8,500 nucleotides of DNA from JAFGPJ01 sp964439135 (GCA_964439135.1 CAYTNN010000194.1:1-8500); one strand, 5' to 3'. Counted from the stretch's first letter, positions 1 through 6,715 are shown. Numbers and translations: made by a program. Notes: generated by a model from the letters alone, not told the origin.

Positions 1-1318
1 CCGGATTCGGGCCGCTGACGGCACCCAGAGTAGTGAAGCTCCAGACTTCGCCTTTATGCGTCTCGGCGCCGTCGAACTCATCGACACGCCAGTAGTAAGT
101 CTTAGCCAATTCGAGCAGGCCTGGAGTGTATTTTGTGGTTCCGTTAGGAGTGCCCGTGACAGTGTCGTTCACTTCGTCAAAATCTTCGCCGAAGACTATA
201 TAGTGCAATTTTGCGCCGAAACCAGCCGTCCAGCTAAGCACTACATTAAGATCGACGAATTCGGTGCCATCAGCCGGCTCGGGGAAATAGGCGGTCTTGG
301 GTGGAACGGTGAAGCTCCAGACGGGGCCTTTCCACGGACTATTCGGGTCGGCTTCATTGACCTCATCGATTCGCCAATAGTAGGTCGTGCCGTTAACAAG
401 ACCTTCTTCGTAAGCAAACCCTGGAAAGCCGGCAACATAAAACAATGTATCGGCGGCCAGGTTGCCTCGGAATGTATCGCCGATGCCGTCGTTCACATCT
501 TCTAAATTATCGCCCATATAAACATCGTGAGAAGCCGCGAAATCTCCCGGCTTCCAGGAAAGTGTCACCCACGTAGCCGGATGAATAGCACCATCTTGTG
601 GAACAGGATTATAAGCATAAGGAAATCCCGCCCCCCCCATCTCAGCCTTAATCTCATCTTGCGACAGAGCTTCGTCGAATATCTTGACCTCGTCGAGTTT
701 GCCGAGCAGATCCCGACCAGAATATGTCCCGAGGGTCAATGAGCCTCCGAGCCTGTGTTCGAGTCCGCTCGTGACACTTAGCTCTCCATCGACTTCCCCA
801 TCCAGATAGAGGGTTAGCATATCAGTACCAGCGTCATAAGTCAGCGCAGTATGGTACCAGGTATCGGCCTCCACGGCAGTTTGACCGTCTACTACTGACC
901 AGGCGCCGGCGCTTGTGACTACACCATGGATCTTTTGATCGGCATTATCCTCGTGAAGCGAGAAGCCGTAATCGTCGCCTCTGGAGAGGTAATCCTGTCG
1001 TACTGACGTATTATCGACCTCGTTGAAATTAACCCAAGTCATCAAAGTAATGGACTCTGGATTTATATTAGCCCCACCAGGCACGCTTACAGAATCACCA
1101 CCACCAAACTCAATCGCACCGTTAACCTTCCCAACTGCCACCCACTGCGGACTACCAACGAAGGTGCCGTCATTCCCGCCACTACTTGAGTCGGCGGCAG
1201 TAGTGCCGGTGCCCTCGTCGAGCCTCCACCAGCCGACGAGTTCCGCCTGAGCTGAGCTTGTCAGAACGAGGCTCAGCACCAAACAAAAACAAGCCAAATA
1301 AATCAACTTTTTAAACAT
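1..1318 (-). CDS. Secreted LamG (jellyroll) protein with tandem Fn3-like modules, 3' end outside window
   Basis: The reading frame is open from an ATG at 1318 to the left edge, giving 439 residues without a stop, so the C-terminus lies outside the window. A strong Shine-Dalgarno AGGAGG at 1330-1325, six bases from the ATG, fixes the start. Residues 1-25 form a Sec signal peptide: KK near the N-terminus, a hydrophobic core, and a likely cut after SSAQA. Residues about 27-226 are a LamG/concanavalin-A-like jellyroll, with hallmarks 'GWWRLDEGTGTTAADSS', 'ADTWYHTALTYDA', 'LTLYLDGEVDGEL' and 'GKLDEVKIFDEALSQDEI'. Residues about 235-338 and 343-430 are two Ig/Fn3-like repeats, each ending in TYYWR(I/V)DE and then VWSFT. 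The family usually binds carbohydrate or protein ligands outside the cell; no catalytic domain is visible, though one could lie beyond the edge. Base composition is less GC-rich than in proA and proB. Domain calls are confident; the ligand is unknown. Confidence 0.88.
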   Translation of the reverse strand, partial: MFKKLIYLACFCLVLSLVLTSSAQAELVGWWRLDEGTGTTAADSSSGGNDGTFVGSPQWVAVGKVNGAIEFGGGDSVSVPGGANINPESITLMTWVNFNEVDNTSVRQDYLSRGDDYGFSLHEDNADQKIHGVVTSAGAWSVVDGQTAVEADTWYHTALTYDAGTDMLTLYLDGEVDGELSVTSGLEHRLGGSLTLGTYSGRDLLGKLDEVKIFDEALSQDEIKAEMGGAGFPYAYNPVPQDGAIHPATWVTLSWKPGDFAASHDVYMGDNLEDVNDGIGDTFRGNLAADTLFYVAGFPGFAYEEGLVNGTTYYWRIDEVNEADPNSPWKGPVWSFTVPPKTAYFPEPADGTEFVDLNVVLSWTAGFGAKLHYIVFGEDFDEVNDTVTGTPNGTTKYTPGLLELAKTYYWRVDEFDGAETHKGEVWSFTTLGAVSGPNP

Positions 1319-1552
1319 AATAATCCTCCTTCAAAAAGAATTACAAAAACCATGCTTTGATCACACACCAAAACACTCGTGATTTGTGATAGACATATCA
1401 ATATTATTGCCTTGACTAAAGATTCAGATTTGACGCCACCTCCTTTCTTCAATAGCTCAATATGAGTTGCCAATTGAAGAACGAAAACCGATACAAACTA
1501 TAAAAACGTTGCCTGCTGCAAGAAGGAAACACCACAGATACTTGCAATTTTA
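1319..1552 (-). other. Long structured 5' leader of the LamG gene
   Basis: This gene-free leader separates the predicted promoter from the LamG start. Its clearest structure is a 9-bp inverted repeat (arms 1481-1473 and 1453-1445, ATTGAAGAA on the plus strand pairing with TTCTTCAAT) enclosing a small CTCA/TGAG hairpin at 1456-1466. Immediately 3' of this stem on the minus strand lies AGGAGGTG (1444-1437), a near-perfect anti-Shine-Dalgarno complement, but no usable start codon follows within normal distance. The real ribosome-binding site is about 110 bases further on. No known riboswitch class was recognised. The rest of the 446-base spacer, 1583-1764, shows only a weak GCCC/GGGC hairpin near 1688-1700 that could help end the upstream lipoprotein transcript. 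Confidence 0.4.
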
Positions 1553-1582
1553 CTTATACCAAATTAACCACCTTCTCGTCAA
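1553..1582 (-). promoter_or_regulatory. Sigma70-type promoter for the LamG gene
   Basis: On the minus strand, TTGACG (1582-1577) is followed after 18 bases by TATAAG (1558-1553), a good match to -35 and -10 boxes. Transcription would begin near 1546, giving an untranslated leader of about 230 bases before the LamG start. This is inferred from sequence alone. Confidence 0.5.
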
Positions 1583-1764
1583 GAAAAATTTTCCGAATTG
1601 AGCCGTCTATGCCCAATTGCATGGATCTTCAGCGGGGAATGTATGCAAATTTTGCTGATATTGATTGACTAAAAGAGAACAGAGGCCCCAAAGGGCGGTA
1701 AGCTGCCGTGCTCACAGCCGTTGTCATGTTCACATTCTGATAAGAGGACTCCCTGCCGGTTTTG

Positions 1765-2223
1765 TCAATCTACGAGTTTGTCCTGGAGTTCTACAATTGC
1801 TGATTGAGCCTTTTTTAGATCGTCCTGAAGCCCAATGACCCTTTCCGTCTCAGCCTGCAACTGAGTTCCGAGCTTATCCATTCGCTCCTGTGCGATCTTT
1901 GCCTCGGCAAGAGCCGCCTGGCGTAACTTGGCAAGTTCATCCTCCCGCTTTTGCAGATCTTCGCGAAAGCTGACAAATGCGTCGATCTGTTTCTGAAACT
2001 CGCTGAGCGAGCCGGTAAGTCCCAGGACCTGTGGTTCCGGCTGTACCGGCTGTTTAGGTCTTCGCATGGCAGTTTCCAATTTGGCCTGCAGATTGTTCCT
2101 TTCCATAAGGCTTCTGTCTAATTCCTCCTGAAGGCTTGCCATTTCGACTCTGCAGCAACCTGCCAGAGCTAACGGAAAAACCAAAGCTATCATACATGTG
2201 AAAATCACTACCTGTTTCATCAT
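1765..2223 (-). CDS. Coiled-coil lipoprotein, hypothetical
   Basis: The gene encodes 152 residues. Start at ATG 2223 is supported by AAGGAG (2236-2231) seven bases upstream; a second ATG follows directly. Residues 1-22 are a signal peptide ending in the lipobox LAGC, with the lipidated cysteine at 23 and another Cys at 24. There is no Asp at +2, so in a Gram-negative type cell outer-membrane sorting would be expected. Residues about 27-54 and 73-151 are strongly predicted alpha-helical coiled coil (repeated Leu with Glu/Lys/Gln), separated by a Pro/Gln-rich hinge at about 55-66. Architecture resembles small periplasmic spacer or peptidoglycan-linked lipoproteins, but no family was recognised and no function is claimed. 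It lies upstream of the LamG gene on the same strand, 446 bases away and apparently in a separate transcript. Confidence 0.8.
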   Translation of the reverse strand: MMKQVVIFTCMIALVFPLALAGCCRVEMASLQEELDRSLMERNNLQAKLETAMRRPKQPVQPEPQVLGLTGSLSEFQKQIDAFVSFREDLQKREDELAKLRQAALAEAKIAQERMDKLGTQLQAETERVIGLQDDLKKAQSAIVELQDKLVD

Positions 2224-2349
2224 CTCGCTACTCCTTACTTTCCGGCTGCTGTCACATTCGCAACCATATTGAATACAAGCGACTATGCGAAAAGGGAAAG
2301 CTTGAACAGGCCTCCTGCGGGCTTTCCATCACTACTCCTATATAAATTG

Positions 2350-2378
2350 AAAATAACACATCGAAAGGTAAATGTCAA
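2350..2378 (-). promoter_or_regulatory. Promoter for the coiled-coil lipoprotein
   Basis: On the minus strand a perfect TTGACA (2378-2373) lies 17 bases from TATTTT (2355-2350). This gives a start near 2343 and a leader of about 120 bases before the lipoprotein ATG at 2223. The -10 box matches the consensus at four of six positions. Confidence 0.5.
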
Positions 2379-2464
2379 TAAGAAAAGAAATAATTTGCCG
2401 TCCATCCCCGGAAGATTGTTAGAATTTAGAGTAAATTGTGGTATTATAGGACTTGTGGCAAGCG

Positions 2465-2564
2465 NNNNNNNNNNNNNNNNNNNNNNNNNNNNNNNNNNNN
2501 NNNNNNNNNNNNNNNNNNNNNNNNNNNNNNNNNNNNNNNNNNNNNNNNNNNNNNNNNNNNNNNN
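2465..2564. other. Assembly gap of exactly 100 Ns
   Basis: One hundred consecutive Ns is the usual placeholder for a scaffold join of unknown size. Real DNA of unknown length is missing here, so the distance between the lipoprotein promoter region and the tRNA gene is not known. Reading frames running through it are artefacts. The bases 2379-2464 to its left contain no gene I can support. Confidence 0.97.
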
Positions 2565-2570
2565 GCAAAA

Positions 2571-2640
2571 GCGGGCGATGGGGATCGAACCCACGTAGTC
2601 GGCTTGGAAGGCCGATGCATTACCACTATGCTACGCCCGC
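2571..2640 (-). tRNA. tRNA-Gly (anticodon TCC)
   Basis: The 70-base minus-strand sequence folds into a full cloverleaf. The acceptor stem GCGGGCG pairs perfectly with CGCCCGC. The D-arm is GCAT/ATGC with loop AGTGGTA. The anticodon stem TCGGC/GCCGA has loop CTTCCAA, giving anticodon TCC, which reads GGA and GGG glycine codons. The variable loop is CTAC, and the T-arm GTGGG/CCCAT carries loop TTCGATC. CCA is not encoded: the 3' end is followed by TTTTGC and then the assembly gap, so CCA must be added by nucleotidyltransferase. Its 5' end is 87 bases from the proA start, with divergent promoters in between. Confidence 0.97.
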
Positions 2641-2642
2641 TT

Positions 2643-2663
2643 GTTATTCGTTATTGATTATAA
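2643..2663. repeat. Short heptamer-period repeat between tRNA-Gly and proA
   Basis: Three 7-base units, GTTATTC, GTTATTG and ATTATAA, follow in register. On the minus strand they read as AATA-containing units like those of the longer arrays near proB. It is short and degenerate, so membership in that family is inferred from period and core. Confidence 0.4.
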
Positions 2664-2682
2664 GCCATCAATAATTTATAAT
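2654..2682 (+). promoter_or_regulatory. proA promoter
   Basis: TTGATT (2654-2659), a 17-base spacer and a perfect TATAAT (2677-2682) predict a start near 2689 and a 39-base leader to the proA ATG. It is interleaved with the divergent tRNA-Gly promoter elements on the other strand. Confidence 0.6.
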
Positions 2683-2703
2683 CTCATAGTAATCAGTCAA
2701 CAA
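2657..2703 (-). promoter_or_regulatory. tRNA-Gly promoter elements (two candidate -10 boxes)
   Basis: On the minus strand TTGTTG (2703-2698), 17 bases and TATAAA (2680-2675) form one candidate. Its -10 box overlaps the proA -10 box on the opposite strand. A second, perfect TATAAT (2662-2657), without a good -35 box, lies nearer the tRNA and would start transcription about 10 bases before it. Which one is used cannot be told from sequence. Confidence 0.45.
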
Positions 2704-2727
2704 AAATTAGTCAACAGGAATTTGAAA

Positions 2728-4017
2728 ATGAATATTAGCGAAATCGCGTCGGCGGCAAAATCGGCCTCGATCGGCTTGGCGGCTGTCAACACAGACATAA
2801 AAAATAACGCCCTGGCCCAAATCGCGAAGGCTCTCAAGCAGCGCAGCGTCGAAATCATCGCAGCCAATCAGCAGGACCTGGCCGAGGCCCAAAAGAATAA
2901 TCTGGCCGGCCCGCTGCTCAAGCGGCTGAAGTTCGACGATGGCAAAATCGCCCAGACCGTCGCCGGCATTGAGAGCCTTATCAAGCTCGACGACCCCGCG
3001 GGCAGGACTTTGAGCGCTATCGAGCTTGACGCCGGGCTGGAGCTTTACAAGGTCAGTTGTCCCATCGGCGTGATCGGCGTGGTTTTCGAATCCCGCCCGG
3101 ACGCCCTCGTGCAGATATCGACGCTCTGTCTGAAAAGCGGCAACGCCGTCCTGCTCAAAGGCGGCAGCGAAGCGGCTAAAACCAATCGCATCCTGGCCGA
3201 GACAATCGCCCAGGCGAGCGAAAAGGCCGGCCTGCCCAAAGGCTGGATTCAATTGCTGGAAACCCGCGAAGACGTCGCCGAGATGCTGGGCCTCGATGAA
3301 TCCATCGACCTGATCATCCCGCGCGGCTCGAACGAATTCGTCCGCTACATCATGGACAATACGAACATTCCGGTCCTCGGCCACGCCGACGGCATCTGCC
3401 ACGTTTACGTAGACGCCGACGCCGACCTCGATATGGCCGTGAACATCGTCGTCGATTCCAAGTGCCAGTACGTCGCGGTCTGCAACGCCGCCGAGACGCT
3501 GCTGGTCGATAGCGCAATTGCTGAAGAGTTCCTGCCCAAAGTAAAAGCCGCCCTGGAGCAAAACGGCTGCGAGCTTCGCGGTTGCGAGCGAACGGCCTCG
3601 ATCATCGACGTCAAACCGGCGACCGAAGAGGACTTCTCAACCGAGTATCTCGATTATATCCTTTCGATAAAAATCGTCGACGGTCTGGACACCGCCATCG
3701 AGCACATCAACCGCTACGGCTCGAAACACACCGACGCAATCGTCACCGCCGAGACGAGCAAGGCCGAGCGGTTCATGGCACTGGTCGATTCGGCTAATGT
3801 TTTCGTCAATTGCAGCACGCGTTTCAGCGACGGCTTCCGCTACAACCTCGGCGCCGAGGTCGGCATAAGCACAAACAAAATCCACGCCCGCGGCCCCGTA
3901 GGTCTCGAAGGTCTGCTTATTTACAAATGGAAAATGTTCGGCACCGGCCAAATCGTCGCCGACTACTCCGGCCCAAACGCAAAAAAAAAGTTCACACACA
4001 GAAAGATAGAGAATTAA
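2728..4017 (+). CDS. proA: Gamma-glutamyl phosphate reductase
   Basis: ProA reduces gamma-glutamyl phosphate with NADPH to glutamate 5-semialdehyde, the second step of proline synthesis, in the cytoplasm. The 429-residue product fits the family's usual 415-430. Signatures in order: 'GVIGVVFESRPDA' (about 114-126), 'CLKSGNAVLLKGGSEA' (134-149), 'DLIIPRGS' (194-201), 'VLGHADGICHVYVD' (216-229), the active-site segment 'VCNAAETLLV' with catalytic Cys252, and near the C-terminus 'STRFSDGFRYNLGAEVGIST' (363-382) followed by 'KIHARGPVGLEGL' (384-396). The frame stays open further upstream, but the ATG at 2728 is preferred: it has AGGA (2716-2719) eight bases before it, it follows the promoter, and the family N-terminus aligns there. 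The next gene starts 231 bases later, and a hairpin follows the stop. proB is downstream but not adjacent. Confidence 0.96.
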   Translation: MNISEIASAAKSASIGLAAVNTDIKNNALAQIAKALKQRSVEIIAANQQDLAEAQKNNLAGPLLKRLKFDDGKIAQTVAGIESLIKLDDPAGRTLSAIELDAGLELYKVSCPIGVIGVVFESRPDALVQISTLCLKSGNAVLLKGGSEAAKTNRILAETIAQASEKAGLPKGWIQLLETREDVAEMLGLDESIDLIIPRGSNEFVRYIMDNTNIPVLGHADGICHVYVDADADLDMAVNIVVDSKCQYVAVCNAAETLLVDSAIAEEFLPKVKAALEQNGCELRGCERTASIIDVKPATEEDFSTEYLDYILSIKIVDGLDTAIEHINRYGSKHTDAIVTAETSKAERFMALVDSANVFVNCSTRFSDGFRYNLGAEVGISTNKIHARGPVGLEGLLIYKWKMFGTGQIVADYSGPNAKKKFTHRKIEN

Positions 4018-4035
4018 AGATTAGCAAAAATATTT

Positions 4036-4060
4036 AGCCCGCCGATTTACTCGGCGGGTT
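4036..4060 (+). terminator. Hairpin after proA, likely terminator
   Basis: CCCGCCGA (4038-4045) pairs perfectly with TCGGCGGG (4051-4058) around the five-base loop TTTAC. One A-T and one G-U pair extend the stem outward. It begins 18 bases after the proA stop. The T tract after it is poor (TT then CAACC). On the minus strand the stem is followed by an AT-rich stretch. Some read-through into the downstream genes is therefore possible. Confidence 0.55.
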
Positions 4061-4248
4061 CAACCGGCACGACATACAATACACACCAACTCTTAAACGA
4101 TAGCTTGTCAAATGATTCTGCTTGTGTTAAACAATTTAATGTTGTGGACAAATGCGCAAAAACCGTTGAGTATTGCAGAAACTCAGGGAATTGCTTAATA
4201 TGTTCTCTGATGAGTTCAAACTAACAAATCTAATAGAAAGGTTTGATA

Positions 4249-5511
4249 ATGCGGTGTTATATTGAGATTAGGAAGATGGCCTCCGGCGTGCGAATTGCTT
4301 TGATTATGGCGATGATGCTTTGTATGACCGGCCCTGCAGGGGCTAAGATCGATGCGACTAAGTGGACGCATTTTACGATTGCCGATCCGCTGCCGGGCCC
4401 GGCCTGGGGGGTGGGCGGGATTCCGCTGGCGGACTTCGACGGCGATGGGGACGCGGATATCAGTCTGTCCCGACGCGAGGCCAAAGCCGCTTACTGGTTC
4501 CAGAGAGTGAATGACTCCACCTGGGTCCGGCATACGATAGCGACCGGCGAAGTCTTTAACACACAGCTCGGATCCACAGCGGTCGATTGCGACCTGGACG
4601 GCCTGATGGACATCGTTTACTCGCTCGTATGGTTTAAGAATCCCGGCAACCTCGCGGCCGAACCCGGCGCACCGTGGCAGGCTCACAAGTACGCCGGCAA
4701 AGGCCACGATATCCTCTCCGGCGATGTTAACGGCGACGGCCATCTCGACGTGCTGGTTTACGACGGCAAGACCGCATCCTGGTTCGACCCGGCGCACGGC
4801 ATGAAACAGACCGTGATCGGCGGGGCCGACGAGAATCACGGCGGCACGGCACCCAACGGCATCGGCGATCTTGACGGCGACGGCGACAACGACGTTGTGA
4901 TACCGGGCTACTGGTTCGCCAATCCCGGCAAGGGCGACGGCACGTGGCAGCGTCATGCCTGGCCCCACAAGCCGATCAAAAACGCATCGTACGGCACGAG
5001 CATGCGCTGCTGGGTAGCCGATATAAACCGCGATGGACAAAATGATATTGTCTATAGCGATTGCGATACGGGTCACTCGCACGTGTACTGGGTCGAGAAC
5101 GCAGGCAAGGGCGCTGAATGGACGCGGCATCAGCTTGACGATCCGCCGACAGCGCCCGGGGACGTGCCCGGCACCGGGTCGTTCCATTCGCTCGGAGTTG
5201 CCGACTTCGACCGGGACGGCGATCCGGATATCTTCGCCGGCGAGCAGGAAGACCCCGATACATATATGGAAGCGCAGGGCAAGCTGGCCATGAAACCGCG
5301 CGGGCTCAAGGAACGCGGCGTGATATGGGAAAATTCCGGCTCAAAAATCCCGTCCTTTTCGCCGGTCGTTATCCACATAGATAATCCCGGCTGGCACGAC
5401 GCCGTACTTGCGGACGTGGACGGCGACGGCGATACTGACATTATAACGAAGATCTGGAACAAAGACGGCGACACGTACCACGCCGACTATTGGAGAAACG
5501 AAAACGATTAG
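4249..5511 (+). CDS. Secreted FG-GAP/VCBS repeat beta-propeller protein
   Basis: The product is 420 residues. The ATG at 4249 has AAAGG (4237-4241) seven bases upstream; a TTG two codons earlier is less likely. Residues 1-32 look like a signal peptide with a hydrophobic stretch at about 16-30 and a cut after AGA. The body contains seven evenly distributed Asp-rich calcium loops of the D-x-D/N-x-D-G-x-x-D type, starting at residues 62, 113, 159, 207, 258, 319 and 389. Most are preceded by a small hydrophobic strand and followed by aromatic 'YWF/VWF/YWV' strands. Seven copies suggest a complete seven-bladed propeller of the integrin-alpha-like FG-GAP/VCBS class. No catalytic domain, anchor or C-terminal sorting signal is visible, so it is probably exported and may bind a ligand; function is unknown. 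It sits between proA and proB, 56 bases before proB, with no terminator in between, so the two may be co-transcribed. Confidence 0.9.
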   Translation: MRCYIEIRKMASGVRIALIMAMMLCMTGPAGAKIDATKWTHFTIADPLPGPAWGVGGIPLADFDGDGDADISLSRREAKAAYWFQRVNDSTWVRHTIATGEVFNTQLGSTAVDCDLDGLMDIVYSLVWFKNPGNLAAEPGAPWQAHKYAGKGHDILSGDVNGDGHLDVLVYDGKTASWFDPAHGMKQTVIGGADENHGGTAPNGIGDLDGDGDNDVVIPGYWFANPGKGDGTWQRHAWPHKPIKNASYGTSMRCWVADINRDGQNDIVYSDCDTGHSHVYWVENAGKGAEWTRHQLDDPPTAPGDVPGTGSFHSLGVADFDRDGDPDIFAGEQEDPDTYMEAQGKLAMKPRGLKERGVIWENSGSKIPSFSPVVIHIDNPGWHDAVLADVDGDGDTDIITKIWNKDGDTYHADYWRNEND

Positions 5512-5567
5512 TTGAATAGTCGTTAGTATTTGACATTTAGTGAATACGATATACGAGATACTAAACA
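5512..5567 (+). repeat. Heptamer-period spacer before proB
   Basis: The whole gap between the propeller stop and the proB ATG is 56 bases, exactly eight 7-base units. Read in register they are TTGAATA, GTCGTTA, GTATTTG, ACATTTA, GTGAATA, CGATATA, CGAGATA and CTAAACA. Position 6 is T in seven of eight and position 7 is A in seven of eight. The spacer contains a perfect TTGACA (5530-5535) that could be a -35 box, but no convincing -10 box follows at 16-18 bases. No strong ribosome-binding site precedes proB. Confidence 0.55.
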
Positions 5568-6686
5568 ATGCGAGACTTTAGCAAGGCAAAGCGAATCGTT
5601 ATAAAGATCGGCACTAATATTCTGACGAAAAACGGCGGCGTTGACGCTGCGTACTTTAGTCGAATCGCCGGGCAGGTTAATTCTCTGCTCAAGGCCGGCC
5701 GGCAGGTTGTTATTATCAGCTCCGGGGCCATCGGGATGGGGCTCGGCCAACTCGACGCCGAGAGAGCGAAGGACATCAAAATGCGGCAGGCGTGTGCGGC
5801 TATCGGTCAGCCGCTGCTGATGGCCGAGTACCGCAAATCGTTTCTGCGTTATGGCGTGACAGTCGCGCAGGTCCTGCTGACCGCCGAAGTGCTCGATAAC
5901 AGGAAAACGTACCTGAACCTTCGCCATTCGATTGAGACGCTGCTGAAGCTGGCCGTCGTTCCGATTCTCAACGAGAACGACAGCGTCAGCACGGACGAAA
6001 TCGGCTCGGCCTTCGGCGATAACGACAAGCTCGGCGCGCTGGTCGCCAGCAAGATCGACGCCGACCTTTTGATCATGCTCAGTGACATTGACGCGCTTTA
6101 CGATAAGAATCCGCAAAAATTCGCCGACGCAAAACCGATCACAACTGTTTTCGAAATCACCGACGAGATCGTTCGCAACGCGGGCGGCAAAGGCAGCAGG
6201 CACAGCACGGGCGGCATGAAAACGAAAATCGAGGCGGCGAAAATCGCTTCCAACGCTGGCTGTCGAATCGTCCTGGCGAACGGCCGGCTGAAAAATGTAA
6301 TCGGCCGGATCATCGCCGGCGAAGAAATCGGCACTATTTTCATGCCGAAGCGAAAGCTCTCGAATCGTTCGAGATGGATTCTCAACAGTAGCCCCGCCGG
6401 TACGATATTAATCGACGAGGGCGCGATGCGAGCGGTCCGGGCGCGAAAGAGCCTGCTACCGAGCGGAGTGGTTTCCGTCAGCGGCGCGTTCGAAGCCGGC
6501 GCCGTTGTGATGCTCTCCGTAAGGAGTCCCAAGGACAACGATAACGCAAAGGCCGTCACCAGCATCGGCAGCGCCCAGCTTAAAACTCTGGCTGGCAAGC
6601 ACAGCACCGAAATCAAAAAGCTCCTCGGCCCGAAACACCGTGACGTCGTCGCTATCCCGGAAGACATCGTTATAATTGACTATTGA
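5568..6686 (+). CDS. proB: Glutamate 5-kinase with C-terminal PUA domain
   Basis: ProB phosphorylates glutamate with ATP to gamma-glutamyl phosphate, the first and normally proline-inhibited step of proline synthesis; its product is passed to ProA. The 372 residues match the long form of the family (E. coli 367). Residues 1-260 are the amino-acid kinase fold: 'RIVIKIGTNIL' with Lys13, 'VIISSGAIGMG' (48-58), 'PILNENDSVS' (132-141), 'FGDNDKLGALVA' (149-160), 'LSDIDALYD' (171-179) and 'STGGMKTKIEAA' (213-224) with Lys218. Residues about 275-360 are the PUA domain, including 'SLLPSGVVSVSGAFEAGAVV'. The ATG at 5568 gives the correct N-terminus, but only a weak purine-rich GAGA lies upstream. The stop codon falls inside a heptamer repeat array. 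The propeller gene lies 56 bases upstream. Confidence 0.96.
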   Translation: MRDFSKAKRIVIKIGTNILTKNGGVDAAYFSRIAGQVNSLLKAGRQVVIISSGAIGMGLGQLDAERAKDIKMRQACAAIGQPLLMAEYRKSFLRYGVTVAQVLLTAEVLDNRKTYLNLRHSIETLLKLAVVPILNENDSVSTDEIGSAFGDNDKLGALVASKIDADLLIMLSDIDALYDKNPQKFADAKPITTVFEITDEIVRNAGGKGSRHSTGGMKTKIEAAKIASNAGCRIVLANGRLKNVIGRIIAGEEIGTIFMPKRKLSNRSRWILNSSPAGTILIDEGAMRAVRARKSLLPSGVVSVSGAFEAGAVVMLSVRSPKDNDNAKAVTSIGSAQLKTLAGKHSTEIKKLLGPKHRDVVAIPEDIVIIDY

Positions 6687-6715
6687 CTATTGACTATTGT
6701 CTATTGATTAATGAC
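6674..6715 (+). repeat. Six-unit heptamer tandem repeat over the proB stop
   Basis: Six consecutive 7-base units occupy 42 bases: AATTGAC, TATTGAC, TATTGAC, TATTGTC, TATTGAT and TAATGAC. The first unit and part of the second encode the last ProB residues, and the second also supplies the TGA stop at 6684-6686. The reverse complement unit is GTCAATA, close to the GTGAATA unit in the spacer before proB. Confidence 0.85.

Noticed and set aside
56..742. Plus-strand frames opposite the LamG gene (56-505, 527-742)
   Set aside because: The minus-strand LamG frame is open throughout, with signal peptide and domain motifs; the plus frames have none.
2252..2329. Possible 25-residue frame in the leader of the coiled-coil lipoprotein, with GGAG five bases upstream
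   Set aside because: Only a four-base ribosome-binding match, unremarkable composition and no supporting feature; likely chance.
2269..2674. Several frames spanning the run of Ns
   Set aside because: They are artefacts of reading through placeholder bases and overlap the tRNA gene.
2707..3561. 284-residue open frame on the minus strand opposite proA
   Set aside because: It is antisense to a certain proA, with composition typical of a GC-rich shadow frame and no ribosome-binding site or domain.
4061..4248. Search for a promoter before the propeller gene
   Set aside because: Only weak combinations were found (for example TTGCAG with TAATAT, or TTGTCA with TAAACA), none good enough to list.
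4216..5187. 323-residue open frame on the minus strand opposite the propeller gene
   Set aside because: It is the complement of repeated GAC/GGC calcium-loop codons, which rarely give stops on the other strand; no recognisable domain.
5523..6203. Minus-strand frames opposite proB (also 6098-6667)
   Set aside because: They are shadows of proB, and no start signal or family features were seen.
6674..6715. Tandem repeat considered as a CRISPR remnant
   Set aside because: Units are 7 bases with no spacers between them and no cas genes nearby; it is a simple tandem repeat.
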